A DNA stretch of 64,000 bases, from assembly GCA_002007465.1 (NCBI GenBank), contig LNAC01000232.1:3464711-3528710 (forward strand). Reading direction: 5' to 3'. The translations under genes and the position numbers were made by a program. Below are positions 1 to 11,339 of the stretch, in pieces (within the stretch, counting starts at the first letter, position 1; each line of letters begins with the position of its first letter). The notes below the pieces were generated by a model. The model was not told where the DNA came from, made no database searches, and saw nothing but the letters and a program-made list of their open reading frames with translations. The stretch is from Ailurus styani (Eukaryota > Chordata > Mammalia > Carnivora > Ailuridae).

Positions 1-150
1 CATCCATCCCCCCAACCATGATCCATTCATCCACCCACCCATCTGTCCACCCACCCATCAGACATCCATCCATCCCCCACCCATCATCCCCCATCCATGC
101 ATCCATCCATCATCCTTCCATTCATCTATCCTCACACATGTTTATGTAAC
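1..150. repeat. (CCAT)n degenerate simple repeat
   Basis: Imperfect CATC/CCAT tetranucleotide units with CCCACC interruptions run from the window edge to about 150. The element probably continues to the left. Confidence 0.9.
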
Positions 151-1214
151 CCATCTATGCAGCCACCTGTCCTGTATTTTTGGAGAGGCACTGGGGCCTC
201 CTAGAACTCACACTTCAGTGGGGGAAACCATGAAATTGGTGATAGACTGGCTGAATGCCGCATTGAGGAATGTATAGGGGATTATGGGAATACAGAGGAG
301 GGACACCCATCCTGAACTTGAGGGCTCAGGGAACAGTGAGGCGGATGCTGAGCCCTGAAGGATGAGTAAGAGTTATACAGAACATAAACAGGGAACGGTG
401 TCCCAGGCCAAACATGAGAAAAGACTTGAGGTGTTCCCTGAGTCTGGAGGCCACATGTGCCCAACACCTCTCCTCCCTACCCACCTAAATCTTTAGTCTC
501 TCCATAGCCGTGCTTAAGACCAAGCAACTGTGTGCTCCTGGGGTAGAGAAATCACTCCTCTAAGCCACAAAATCATATTTGAATGCTTCTCATTTGTAGA
601 TGTGGTTTATAAAGCTCTGTCCTTGGCCGACCTCAGGCCCTCCTTCCCCCTACCGATTTAAAATAATCATGCGAGGGTTTTACACATGAGGGGCATTTTA
701 TGTTCCTGAAAACCTCCATCTGAGTCAGGACTCAAACCCCGGTGTGACTGAGGATTCTATACTCTTTCCAGCGATTGAGTGAGAGCCCAGAGAGGTTAAT
801 CCTACAGGGCCCATCCACATGGAGGAGACCAAACCTCCCTTGATTTTGTGGGAGAGGCCGAGCCCCAGAGGAGGAGTACTGTGGCCAAGGCAGAGTCTGA
901 CCCAGAATCAAAGGTGTCCTGAGCCTGGGTCCTCTCTCCATCACACATGGGCCTACATTTGCCACGAGTTTGTCTTGGCTCCCACAAAGGGCTGGGTTGT
1001 GTCTTTATTCCCTGTAGCCCCAGCTTGCTCTGCTTGTGATGGGTTGATATAAATACTTTTGGGGGGACCCAGCCCTGATTGGAGCTCTGGGAGGAATCTG
1101 GAGTCTGGGCTGGGGGTTGGGCTGGAGTCTGCCCCTGGGCTGATGGAGTGGGTGCCAGCAGGGAGCTAGGGGTCTGGGGAGGACCTGCATTTCAGGGAGG
1201 TGGTTTAGAGGGCT

Positions 1215-1437
1215 GGGAGTGATGGCACTTCAGATCCCTGTCCTGCATCTTATGAGCTCTGTGACTTGGGCCTGTGAACTAAACTCTCAGGACCTCAGTT
1301 TCCTTATCTGCAAAATGGGATGATAATGATTGCACCCACCTCATAGGCTTGTTCTGAGAATAAATGAAGTAATGCATATGAAATGCTTAATACAGTGCCC
1401 AACACATTAAGTGCTCAATAAATAGTAACGAGTATTA
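1215..1437 (+). repeat. MIR SINE
   Basis: The segment shows the MIR core order: a 'ctcagtttccttatctgcaa' stretch, AATGGGATGATAATG, then a 3' end with GTGCTCAATAAATA. It is strongly diverged, as expected for this ancient mammalian SINE. Confidence 0.8.
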
Positions 1438-1795
1438 TTTCTGAGAGGCGCTGAGAATGTGCATATGGGGTGGGGGGGCAGGGCAGAGCAATATATCTCC
1501 AGGGCTTTTGTAATGTAGCTTCCTGGGGATGGAACTCACTGACTCCTGGAGGGTATGGGCACCTGGTCTCTGCCCTGGGGGGACTTAGTGTTGAAGGTGA
1601 AGCGTCCACTTCCTAAGGCCCCCCAGTGTCCCGTATGTGGGTCACGCTCCTGAGCCTTCCAGGGACCACCGGCTCCTTGCTAGTGTTTCCAGCAGTGGGG
1701 AGGGGCCCCGGAAACCATCTGGACCTCCTTTCCCCATGCCCCTCAGCACCAGTGCAGGAGATTTTCCAGGGCTGGGAGAGAACCACCCGAATTAC

Positions 1796-2051
1796 CTGTG
1801 ACAGACACCGCAGGTAGCGGGACACCGCTTTTCTAGTGGGGCTGTCCCTGACCAGCTCGTCCTCCTTGCAGGGCACCTTGGCCAGGAAGAGCTGCACCTG
1901 GCTGGGGGTCATGTTGGCCAAGTCCAGAAACTTTTCGGGGTCCACCGAGCTGCTGAAGGCACACACGAAGCACTTCCCGTCAAGGAGGGCCAGGAGGACC
2001 CAGACGAGGGGGGCGGCCAGTGCCCTCTGCAGCACAGAGGAACACATATAC
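1796..2051 (-). CDS. CALHM3: CALHM3 coding exon 2 (end of codon 96 to residue 181)
   Basis: The exon follows an AG acceptor at 2053-2052 and ends at 1796 before a GT donor (1795-1794), in phase 0 after RYLRCLSQ. It encodes 85 full residues: YMCSSVLQRA, a third membrane segment (about residues 104-119, QRALAAPLVWVLLALL), and the extracellular loop. In that loop DGKCFVC carries Cys126 and VPCKEDE carries Cys157, the expected disulfide partners of Cys41 and Cys43. An N-glycosylation sequon (N142-M-T) lies between them. The two exons join in frame to 543 nt with no disruption. The fourth membrane helix and the long cytoplasmic C-terminus belong to a third exon. I do not see it in positions 1-1795, so it probably lies beyond the left edge (the human gene spans about 6 kb). 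This is a partial gene. Confidence 0.95.
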
Positions 2052-3074
2052 CTAGGGGCAGAGGAAGGGGGGCGTCACGAAGGGCAGTTGGGATTCAGCT
2101 GCAGCAGAAGGCCACAGGAGGGATGCAAGGATGGACTTCCCAGGAGGGCTAGGAGAAACCTGGGGAGGTGGCTGAGGCTCCCACTGCAGAGGTCCCAGCA
2201 GCGAGGAAGGGAGGCCAGAAGACTGGGGCCCTGGGAGGTCAGGAAAGTCCGGACTGGCTTCTGGGGACTAGAACACTGGGGAGCGGGAATGCTTCCTCCT
2301 CTGGGCCTTGGGGGCAGGCTCTGCTGGTGCCTTGCCCATGCCAGAGGCACTTAGATCTTTGGTGACTAGTTCCATTCATGTGGCAGGACTGAGGGCCTCT
2401 GACCTCAACTACCTGTGTGGCTCTGCCTGAGGGCTTTGGAGGAGTCTCTGGTCTCAGAGGGGATCACTGGAAGCCAGAAGAGTTAATGACCCCGATCAGC
2501 CTTCCGTCCACAGGGACCACAGCCCCCTCCCTCCCCCCACCTTCCCCAGGGTCCTCTCCTGCCCTCTGCCCTTCCAGAGGTTGGATGCTGGTCCCAGGAC
2601 AGGAGCCCTATGGAGCTGCACTCCCTGGGCCCCAGAGGGAAAGGCAAAGGGCACAGCCAGTGCGTGTGACCCTCGCTGCGAGGCTGAATCACGGGGAGCC
2701 CGGGACCCCCAATGCGGCAGGAAGCAGAGGCGGCTGAGCACCTGTTTCTGACTTGAACTGCATACCAACGTAAAGCGGTGTATGCTGGGGTGTGTACGGC
2801 GCACGGCCTCCCCAGCGGTGAATTACAAATACATCGCAGATCGGGGTGGCTCCGGTGTTTACTAGAGGTGTTGTGGTTGGAAGGTGGACCTGAGGACTTG
2901 TTATGGATTTATGGTACATGCTCTCAAGAACACTGCTATTGTCCATACCAAACAACAGGGGAAAGGGGGAGATTGTAAATGGGCTGAAATCCATGAAGTC
3001 CCTCCGGCCTCTACCCACAGCTCTAGAGCCCTTAGGACTTTTGTCTAGAGCACTAAGGGCAGTGGTGTCAGCTG

Positions 3075-3268
3075 GGCCGGAGAGTCCACCTATGTTTGAA
3101 TCTGGGCCGTGCCTCTTCCTCGCTGTGAGAGCTCAGTCAAGTTGCTTAACCTCTCTGCCTCAGGGGCCTCATCCTTAAAGATGGTTCTACTCCTGGAGCC
3201 GACCCAGGGCTGAGGTAAGAATTGAGAGGCCGAGCGCACATGGCACGTGGTATAGAGCTTAGCACCGA
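3075..3268 (+). repeat. MIR SINE fragment
   Basis: A diverged match to the MIR core: 'caagttgcttaacctctctg', then CCTCAGGGGCCTCATCCTTAAA and a GGCACGTGGTATAGAGCTTAGCA tail, spanning the CALHM3 intron. The CAN-SINE remnant abuts its 3' side. Confidence 0.65.
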
Positions 3269-3345
3269 GTGGGGCTTGATCCCAGGACTCTGCGATCGTG
3301 ACCTGAGCTGAAGGCAGACTGTTAAAGACTGAGCCCCCCAGGCAC
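3269..3345 (-). repeat. CAN-SINE fragment
   Basis: Only the tRNA-related head of a carnivore SINE remains. It reads GGGGCTTGATCCCAGGACTC, then GACCTGAGCTGAAGGCAGAC and CCCCCCAGGCAC. The A-rich tail is missing. Confidence 0.75.
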
Positions 3346-3720
3346 ATGTCAGGCTGTGCGTGTCATGGGATGGCCCTTCACGTATGTGCAGAGTTATAAT
3401 TCCCAGCCAGTGAACACATGTGACCTGGGCAAAACCTGGGAATCCTGTATCACCCACGGGCCACCAGCCCTGGCCGCGGAAGGGTGACAGATGTCAGGAA
3501 TGGAAATGTCTGTTTCCGGAGGGGAAAGTGGCTAAGGAGTCTTTGTGAGCTAATGTTACCCCAGTTGGGGAAAGGAGGGGGCACAGGTGACAGTGCTTAT
3601 AGGGGGGAGCCCTCCCGACACCCATGAGGACCACCGGGCCTGGGGAGTCGCCTGGCGGTGTCTGAGGGGGGAGGCCCTGACTGTGCCCACCCAGGGTAGC
3701 TGGGTGGTGTGGGACCGCAC

Positions 3721-4007
3721 CTGACGACGCCCGGGTCCTTCCTCCGCTGTCCCGTGGGCCGGCGCCACTCCTCAACCATCACCACGGACTGCCGGTTGGC
3801 AAGGAGGCCACAGAGGAAGAGGGCGAGCGGGGGTGTGAGCAGCAGGCCCAGGCCGTAGAGGGCATTGTAGCGCGCCAGGCAGGGGCAGTTGAAGTCGAAG
3901 GAGGAGTACAACTTGACCGTGACCGCGGCCAGCAGCAAGCAGACGCCGTTCATCACCGACTCCGAGCTGGACTGGAAGTGCTCCAAGAACATGCGGAACT
4001 TTTCCAT
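3721..4007 (-). CDS. CALHM3: CALHM3 coding exon 1 (residues 1-95 plus two bases of codon 96)
   Basis: This exon encodes the N-terminus of calcium homeostasis modulator 3, a large-pore channel subunit that with CALHM1 forms the voltage-gated ATP-release channel used by type II taste cells for sweet, bitter and umami signalling (established for the family). The translation begins MEKFRMFLEHFQSSSESVMN and continues with a first membrane segment (about residues 17-37), the extracellular motif FDFNCPC, whose Cys41 and Cys43 are the conserved disulfide cysteines, and a second membrane segment (about 49-70, ALYGLGLLLTPP). It ends in the cytoplasmic stretch EEWRRPTGQRRKDPGVV. The start ATG (4007-4005) sits in a strong context (GCCATGG). 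An in-frame ATG also exists upstream at 4151, but family alignment favours 4007. The splice donor is GT at 3720-3719, splitting an Arg codon AG|G that exon 2 completes. Recognition is by family memory, not by a search. Confidence 0.95.
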
Positions 4008-4844
4008 GGCCCTGGCCTGGGGGGTGCTGCACAGCCGTGGGTCTGGGGAGCGCTGAGGCTCTGGCCACCTTCCCGGCCAAATCCAGATCCCTCTGCGGGC
4101 AAGCCTGGGGTGCACAGGAGGGTCTCGTCTTCCAAGGGCCTGAGGGGACAAGGAAGGGGCAACCGTCAGCCCTCAGCCCAGCCTCCGGGGGCCCAGCCAC
4201 AGACTAGGGCAGAGGCAGGCTCTCTCCACAAAGGCTGCCCTGCCCAGCCCGACTGTCCCCCAGGGCCACTCCCCTGCTCTCTGGACGAGAGTCCCTGCTC
4301 TGTGACGGGCCAGCCCAAAGCTCCTCTAGGCAAATGTTCCCTGCCCTGTCACTCCACCCTCCCCAGCCCATTCCTTCCTCCCTTCAGGGTTTGGATACTG
4401 AGGCCTGACAGCTGGTGGCACTTTTGTGGGGGGATAGGCAAATTTGGGGTGTGGTAAGGCCACGGTGCGGATGGGGCCAATGATATCTTCTGGTCTTGGT
4501 CAAAAACACGATTTGACTCAGTTGAGCTCAGGGAGATTTCCTGTTACCTTTCGTGCTGGGAGGACCCAGGGGGCACGTCCCCCTGCCTGAAGGCTGCCTG
4601 GAAGAAAAGACCCTCGAGAAGAGTCTAAATGATGTTTCCGCGTTTGCTGGGTGAGGGGCTGTGGAAGGGGAAGGGCTTCCCGGCAGAGGGCACTGCATGG
4701 GTGAAGGCAAGGAGGTGAGAAGCAGCCTGGGGTGGGGCAGGAGTTTGGGGTTGCTGGAATGTGCTATCAGACAGGGGGTGTCGTGAGAGGGGCCTGGAGG
4801 GGTCAGTGGGTGCCTGCAACCTTCCTCTACGTTTTATTCCACTG

Positions 4845-5280
4845 TCCCCAGGTCAGCTCAGGCCTCTCTGAAGCACAGCTTGCCACACATCACATCAGCC
4901 TGGGTGGGACCAGGGGCTCCCTCAGCTTCCTTAGCCTGGCGTTCAAGGCCCTCCTAAATGTACCCAGACATGCCCTCCTGCCTCCACACCTTTGCTGACA
5001 CCCTCCTCCGCATGGAACACCCTTGCCCCTTCTTCCCCCCTGATTTTCAAGAAGCAGCTCAAGTGCAGCCCTGTCCCACAGGCCCCCCTGGGGACCTCAG
5101 CCTCTCTTCCCCTTTGGCCCCTGAAAGGTTGCTTCAGCCTGTTATTAACGCTCCTCAGTGGTGGGGGGTTGGATCCCCCACGGGGACAGGGATCTGGCCT
5201 GCAACGTTATTCTCTGTAGCATCTAGCGTGGTGTTGAGGGCACAGCAAGGGACAACAAACGTCTGCTCTCTGCGGTATTG
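4845..5280 (+). repeat. LINE L2 3' fragment
   Basis: This is a diverged L2 3' end. It shows the characteristic GGCGTTCAAGGCCCTCCTAAAT, then a 'ccacacctttgctgacaccc' stretch, TTCAAGAAGCAGCTCAAGTGC and finally GGGGACAGGGATCTGGCCTG. The terminal portion is degraded. Confidence 0.75.
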
Positions 5281-5394
5281 ATGCCCAGACCTCCTTATTT
5301 CGTCACCAACTCTGTCCTCTCTGCCGACCACTTGGCCTGCACCTGCCTCCCGTCTGCTTCTAGGAAGCCAATCAGCGGAATGTAGGTCCTCCCC

Positions 5395-5610
5395 TAATTT
5401 CTGTCGGTCTCTCTCCCTTTCTCTCTCTGTCTCTCATTCTGTCTCTGTCTCTCTGACTCTACCTTAGTGTGTGTGTGCGTGTGACTCTTTACGTCCCTCT
5501 GTGTGTGTTTCTGGGTCTTTCTGGGAGTCTTTCTGCCTCCATCCCTCTCTCTGTGTTGCTGCCTCTTTATTTCTGTCTTTCTCTTCTCCTCGTCTGCGGT
5601 CCACCCTGTA
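5395..5610 (+). repeat. Pyrimidine-rich (TCTC/TCTG)n low-complexity tract
   Basis: A run of TCTCTCTG, TCTCTCTT and related units with a short GTGTGTGTGCGTGTG insert near 5468. Open frames crossing it are products of low complexity. Confidence 0.8.
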
Positions 5611-5849
5611 GCACCCCTGTCTTAATGGTCCCCACTTACGACATTGGCCACTTGGCTTGGGGAGAGGAGTGAGGCTGCCACAGAAGCCCAGGGGTCTGCC
5701 CCTGGGGTCAGGGGTCAGTGGGCCTTGGGTGTGGAGCAGGGCTGGGGGCGAGGGATAAAGACAGGATTACCGTGTGAGGGAAAACGAGGACGGAGCTGGA
5801 GGATGTGGGGGGCCATCCCGGGCGTGTAAGCTTGACCCTGAGTGAGAAA

Positions 5850-6055
5850 CTCTTCTAGCCTCATTCAGGCTCCTAACGTAGCTGAGAACCACCACCACCA
5901 CCACCGCATTCTTCAGGCGGGTGTGGGTCCCAGAGAGGCTGGACGTCTGTCGGAGGTCACACAGCCTGCTGGGGACAGAGCCAGGAAGGAAGCCGGGATC
6001 CCCTTCTGTGCCCTCCAGGCCCTACTCATCTGCTGCGTGGCTGACCCCTGATAAC
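5850..6055 (-). repeat. MIR-like SINE with (CCA)n insert
   Basis: On the minus strand it resembles a MIR core: GGTCACACAGCC and CCAGGAAGGAAGCCGGGATCC are the reverse of the usual MIR order. A short CCACCACCACCACCACC run lies at about 5890-5905. Confidence 0.5.
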
Positions 6056-6255
6056 CTAGGGAGTCTCCAGAAAGGAGCAAATGATCTTTCTGGAAGAACA
6101 CAGCAGGAAACTGGGATAAGGTCTCTCTGTTTATCCTGTTCACAGGGCCAAACTGAGAGGTGAGACCGAGCTCCCCAGTCTGCCCACCACAACTTAAAGA
6201 GATACTATTTCCCAGAGTGTGGGTGTAGCTTTACATTTAAGAAATTCTGAAGTTT

Positions 6256-6444
6256 CTTTTAGAGATTTTATTGATTTATTTGTCAGAGAGAGAAAGCGCA
6301 CGAACAGGGGGAGCGGCAGGCGGAGGGAGAAGCGGACTCCCCACTGAGCCAGAAGCGCAATTCAGGACTCGATCCCAGGACCCTGGGACAGTGACCACAG
6401 CCAAAGGCAGACGTTTAACCGACAGAGCCACGCAGGCAGCCCCC
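6256..6444 (-). repeat. CAN-SINE, reverse orientation
   Basis: A complete but diverged element, from the AGAGATTTTATTGATTTATTTG tail region to the GCCACGCAGGCAGCC head. Flanks share AAATTCTG (about 6242 and 6446), a likely target-site duplication. Confidence 0.85.
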
Positions 6445-7078
6445 CAAATTCTGTATTTTCTAAATATCTACTTTCATAGTAACGATTTTAGAAATTTCCC
6501 AGGAAAATCATCAACTCTTTCTATTGGAATAACTCAGAGGGGTTGTGGAACAAGGTAAAAGAGGAGGAGGATCACATTTTGTTACCAGGAGCCGGGGCCC
6601 TGCTGGACCAGGAGAGGCAGGGACAGAGCACAGAACTGGGAGAGACGGACTTTCCTCCCGCACGTGGAGGATGTTAAATTGCAGATCTGCTGCGTGATAA
6701 TACCCTAAGGCAGCCTCACTTCATTCGACCCCCTCCCACACCCCCGGGGTCTGTGGCTCTGTTCTTCTGGGTCTTTTCATTCTGGGGAAATTTTTTCAAT
6801 GCACGTTTTCATTTGAAATGGTGACTTAAATCTTTTTAGTGGTTTGCAATGCGGGTTAACTTGTAATCGGAAGATCTGTATAGACCAAGTCTTTGGTTCT
6901 TCTCTTTTCTTTTCCTTAGGGTCTTACAAATATATCTTGGGGGGGGGGTCTTCCACATTTTTCCCCCCATTTAACAGGCGTCTGATACTGATTGAGAAAC
7001 CTTGGCTTTCTCAAGGTTCCTGGGACTGAAGGGTTCTCTCGGTCTAGGTGCTCCTGCTGGAGAAACTCGGCCTATCTG

Positions 7079-7215
7079 GAGTGTGAGTGTGAGTGTGTGT
7101 GTGTGTGAGTGCACACACACGTGTGTCTGGCTGTATATGTACTTGTGGGTGGCATGTGTGTACACACACACGTGTGTGGTATGTGTGGATAGAGTGTGTG
7201 TATAAGTGTGTGTCT
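7079..7215 (+). repeat. Complex (TG)n/(CA)n repeat
   Basis: Runs of GTGTGTGTGTGTG are followed by CACACACACGTGTGT and TGTACACACACACGTGTGTG, so TG and CA blocks face each other and can pair as hairpins. The open frames here (for instance on the minus strand) are repeat translations. Confidence 0.9.
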
Positions 7216-7639
7216 TCCGAAATACACGTGTGGCTCTGTTTCTTCTTTTTGTAGTGAGTACACTCTCCCCTGAGGGTTCTCTCTCTCTTTTTCCTTCGAA
7301 AGGAAGACACTGGAAGCGTGTCCCACGTGTCGCTCAGGAAGGGAAGACCATTGTTTCCTCGTGTCTAGCAGAGCAGTGGTGCCCTCTCCACCTCTGAGAC
7401 CCCACTGCTCTTCCGGGCTGATGATGGAGGCCTCTGGAGGATCACGGTGATGACCTTCAGGTCTGTCTCTGGCAGACCCGGGGGAAATCAATGTGGTACT
7501 TACATGGGCTCAGCTCTGGTGACTCCATGGAGCCCCGTGGCCCTTCAAGGACTGGAAAGAGGATGAAAATGAAGTGGGGGGTTGTGGGTCTGACACGTGG
7601 CATGGGAACAACTGGCTGACCATCTGAGAAAACCTTCCA

Positions 7640-8225
7640 CGGGATTCTTTTCTCATTCTTTATACCAAAATCCATTCCAAATGGCTCAAAGACTTCAACG
7701 TAAAAACTACAATCGTAGCAATCCTACAAGAAAATGTAGGTGGACGTATTCATGACCAGAGGCTAGGCAAGGCCTTGGTGAAGAGAGCACAGAAGTCAGC
7801 TGCTCTGAAGCAGAAGAGGGTTAACGTAGGCCCCAATTCCTGTGGGCAAAATACTGATAAACAGAGTAAAGGTATCAAACTTAAAAAAGGCATTTGTCAT
7901 ACAAAGGCCTATGTTCCTTAATTTGCAGAGGGATCATGTAAATCAATAAAAGAGGTGAACAATCCTATGGGAAAACTGGGAAAAGGATGTCAATGGGCTA
8001 TTCACAGAAAAACAAGTGGCCCCAAATCCTGCAAAAATTCTAATTTCTCACCTGTAATTAAATATAATCTTAACCAGGTGCCTCTTTAAATTTACCATAT
8101 TGTTGGAAGATAAAGAGTTGGTGGTATCTGATGTCGATGAGGACTTTGGGAAACAGCTGCTTTCATTAACTGATGGTTAGAGTACAAATTTGTAGGGATT
8201 TTCTAGGACCATTTGATAATATAGT
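7640..8225 (+). repeat. Ancient L1/HAL1-like LINE fragment, sense
   Basis: The sequence follows the L1 ORF2 C-terminal order: GGCTCAAAGACTTCAACGTAA, then AATCCTACAAGAAAATGTAGG, CAAAATACTGATAAACAGAG, and a passage echoing 'gggaaaaggatgtcaatgg'. It is heavily mutated, with no intact frame. Confidence 0.65.
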
Positions 8226-8263
8226 TAAAGCAAAATTTTATTTATTTATTTATTTTACTATTC

Positions 8264-8458
8264 TTAAAAAAGATTTATATATTTATTTGACAGAGGGAGA
8301 GAGACAGTGAGAGAGGGAACACAAGTAAGGGGAGTGAGAGAGGGACAAGCAGGCTTCCGGCTGAGGAGGGAGCCCAATGCGGGGCTCGATCCCAGGACCT
8401 TGGGATTATGACCTGAGCCGAAGGCAGATGCTTCACCGACTGAACCACCCAGGCGCCC
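8264..8458 (-). repeat. CAN-SINE, reverse orientation
   Basis: A full-length element from the AT-rich tail (ATTTATATATTTATTTGACAG) to the head ACCACCCAGGCGCCC. The body has the AACACAAGTAAGGGGAGTGAG type of GA-rich middle. Confidence 0.9.
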
Positions 8459-9884
8459 TTGTTGTTGACTTTTCAAACAAGGTGTACATGAATTTTATTT
8501 TTAAAGATCAGTAAGAGGCTGTTTTATGCCCTCAGTAGGGGGGCTCACCTCTCATACTTATAATCTTAGTTTATGTAGTGCCTACCATGGAAGCGAATGC
8601 CTCCTGTATTGCTATGTACATATACACTCCTGGGGTTGTAAATAAGTTGTTCTGTGTATTTAAAAAAAGCCTGTTGTGGACCTTCCAAAAGAAAAAAAAA
8701 GAGGCTATCTGGGCAGGGATTTAGGGAATTAAAAAATATGTTTCCATATATACATTGAGAAATGTTATTAAAAATAGGATTAAAATATATGACATACACA
8801 AAATAACAGACCCCAATTCAAACGTCAATATCCTTCTACACTTAAATTTTTGGTCTTCACCCTGCAGGATACGGAATGTGGAAAAATTTCCGTAGTTCGC
8901 AATACGTTTCTAACTCCTTTTCTCAGAAGAGGAAAGAGATAGGCCTGGTTTTGTGATATTATTTTCACCTTCCTTTTTTTTCCCACATGACAACAAGATG
9001 CGAACATGGCTTTTCTAACCAAACTGACATGAAGTTGTTTCCCGCCCCTGGTGCGGAGGGCTGGTTTTCTGGCATGGAGATCTTGCCTGGCGTGACATCC
9101 GATCCGTGATGATGGGCCAAATGCAGAGACTTGGGGACAAAGACAGGTGGCTTGAACTGGGGGGAGGGGAGCCCATCCAGTTGGATTTTCTGGATTCTAC
9201 TCAATAAATATCAAAGCCAGAGTGGCTTCGGGGTGCTCCTTCCCCCGGTGCCTGCCCACACAAACTCCTGAGACTTCTGAGATTGCTCCTTGTGGTTGAA
9301 TAGAGGTAGAGGTGTTTGTGGGAAGGCAGCTGGCCTGGGAGTTGCAAATCCCAGCTCTGAGCGTGATCAGGTGCTCAGAGGGCTAAGCTAGGAAGCGCCC
9401 CCATTATTGGCCACATGCCCTCAGGTTCTAGGCACATGGCAACAGCTGTTCCCTGGGCATCAGCCCAGTGCCAGGTGCTGTGTTGGTGCTGGGCACACAG
9501 GTGATCACATCAGGTACCAGATGCAGCCAGTGGGGTGTCTCAGTGTGACGCTCCCTCAGTGTGATTCTCCCTCAGTCCTGGGAGAGAGTACTTGTTGGTA
9601 GGTTTGAACTTCTTTGGTCTAGCCACCATGATGAGGAGGACTCTTGGGAGGTTCCATCTCAGGGTGAAAGATGAGAAAGTGGCCGGAGTGAAGCAAATAA
9701 TACCCAGAGGTTAATATTTCAGCGGCTAAAGAGTAGGGCTGATTTCCTCAATGATGCATTTTCTTTACAATGAAATAGCTAATGGAAGCTATAAAGGTAT
9801 GTATTTCCCTCGCTCCCATCCTCAAAAAGCTCTCTTTGTTTTGAGAGAGAAAAGGGGCAACCTGTAAACATTTTAAAGGTGTTT

Positions 9885-10062
9885 GTTTTTTTTTAAAAGA
9901 TTTTATTTATTTAACCAGGAGAGAGGTTACAAGTAGGCAGAGAGGAGGAAGCAGGCTTCCTGCTGAGCAGGCAGCCTAATGCAGGGCTCAATTCCAGGAC
10001 CCTGAGATCATGACCTGAACCAAAGGCAGAGGCTTTAACCCACTGAGCCACCCAGGCGCCCC
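9885..10062 (-). repeat. CAN-SINE, reverse orientation, with TSD
   Basis: The tail AAAAGATTTTATTTATTTAAC leads into a shortened GA-rich body and ends GCCACCCAGGCGCCCC. TTAAAGGTGTTT on the left and TTAAAGGGGTTT on the right give the target-site duplication. Confidence 0.92.
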
Positions 10063-10602
10063 TTAAAGGGGTTTTGATTGACTCGAGTGTTTCTGCAAAA
10101 TGTTTGCCAATGACAAAGGGGATTCTGATGGCGCTCTAGCGCTACCTAGTGGTGGCCGGAGAGAGATTGAGAAGCAGGGAAAAGGAGCGGAGAGATGGGG
10201 ACACAGGGTCCATGCTCAGTCGGCTGAGAGAAAACTTCCACTGGCTACCGTCCTTGGGCAGAGAGGGTCCCCTGAGGGGTCTTTGGGTGAAGGTCGGAAC
10301 AAGCGCGTGCCTCTGCCACCTGTCTTGGAAAAGGTGGCTAGGAGGGAGGTGTCACACCACCAGCCGCAGTGGAGGTCTAGGGGTGAAGGGCATTTGAAGT
10401 GATTGAAGGCTATTGGCTTATTGGGCATGTGCCTCCTGACTCCTTTTGTCTTTCAACTTTTGCCGGGAAGGAATTTTAAATTTTTATGTAGTCATATTTA
10501 TCATATTTTTCCTTTATGATTTTCTAGTCTTTGTAACATTCTTAGAGAGGCTCTCTTGACAAGTAAGGCTCATTTATTTTATTTTTATTTTATCATTATT
10601 AT

Positions 10603-10776
10603 TTTTTAAAAGATTTCATTCATTTATTTGACAGAGATAGACAGCGAGAGAGGGAACACAAGCAGGGGAGAGGGAGAAGCACGCTTCCCTCCAAGCAGGG
10701 AGCCCGATGTAGGGACCCTGGGATCATGACCTGAGCCAAAGGCAGGCGCTTAATGACTGAGCCACCCAGGTGCCCC
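10603..10776 (-). repeat. CAN-SINE, reverse orientation (outer copy of a doublet)
   Basis: The element runs from AAAAGATTTCATTCATTTATTTG to GCCACCCAGGTGCCCC. It sits at the AT-rich tail of a second, older SINE (10807-10929). The pair together is flanked by AAGTAAGGCTCATTTA (about 10560) and AAGTAAAGGTCATTTA (about 10930). This suggests insertion of this copy into the tail of the older one. Confidence 0.85.
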
Positions 10777-10806
10777 ATATTTTATTTATATATATATATA
10801 TATATA

Positions 10807-10929
10807 TTTTAAGTAGGCTCCACATGGGCGATGCAGAGCACAATGAGGCGCTTGAACTCATAACCCTGAGATCAAGACCTGAATTGGGATCCAGAGTCAG
10901 AGGCTCAACCGAGACCACCCAGGTGTCCC
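10807..10929 (-). repeat. Older CAN-SINE (short type), reverse orientation
   Basis: It lacks the GA-rich middle. It reads AAGTAGGCTCCACATGG, then CTTGAACTCATAACCCTGAGA, TCAAGACCTGAATTGGGATC and ACCACCCAGGTGTCCC. This body belongs to the older SINEC type with 'aagtaggctcca'. Confidence 0.85.
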
Positions 10930-10956
10930 AAGTAAAGGTCATTTAAAACATCTATG

Positions 10957-11075
10957 AGGCCTGGGTGGCTCAGTTGGTTGAGATGTCTGACTGTGGATCT
11001 CAGCTTAGGACTTGATTTCAGGGTCATGAGTTCAAGACCTGAGTTGGGCTCTTCACTGCCAGTGTGGAAAAAGTA
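10957..11075 (+). repeat. CAN-SINE (short type) fragment, forward orientation
   Basis: This is the only clearly forward CAN-SINE in the window: CCTGGGTGGCTCAGTTGGTTGAG, then CTGTGGATCTCAGCTTAGGA and GGTCATGAGTTCAAGACC. It lies head to head with the reverse copy just to its left. Confidence 0.85.
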
Positions 11076-11339
11076 AACATCAATGAGAGAAAAAAGGTGC
11101 TGGGATATTACCACCATTTTGATCATTAAAAAATGTTTTTCAGTTTGGTTATTGTCAAGCTATTTCATGTTCATTAGTGGCCATGTGCTGCCTGGCCAAC
11201 TTCCAGAGAGCTGAGCCAAAGCACCTTGGAGTCTTCAGGGTCTCTCAGAAGTTTTAAGGCTCAGGAACTCAGTGAGGACACCTCTTCCGCAACAGGTGTC
11301 TTCCTTAAGCTGGGTACCTGGAGGAACCCCTTTGTGGGG

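Larger units (their letters stand above)
1..1795 (-). other. CALHM3: CALHM3 intron 2 (partial): simple repeat and MIR
   Basis: This stretch follows the exon 2 donor on the minus strand and runs off the left edge. It holds a degenerate (CCAT)n repeat at 1-150 and a MIR at about 1215-1437. No further coding exon is seen on either strand. Open frames here are short and resemble nothing I know. Confidence 0.7.
2052..3720 (-). other. CALHM3: CALHM3 intron 1
   Basis: The intron is bounded by a GT donor (3720-3719) and an AG acceptor (2053-2052) on the minus strand, about 1.67 kb long. It contains a MIR-like piece (about 3075-3268) followed by a truncated CAN-SINE (3269-3345). The rest is GC-rich unique sequence with no recognised feature. 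Confidence 0.9.

Noticed and set aside
8264..8458. tRNA gene-like A and B box sequence within SINEs (here and in other copies)
   Set aside because: The boxes come from the tRNA ancestry of CAN-SINEs. No intact cloverleaf is expected and none was found.
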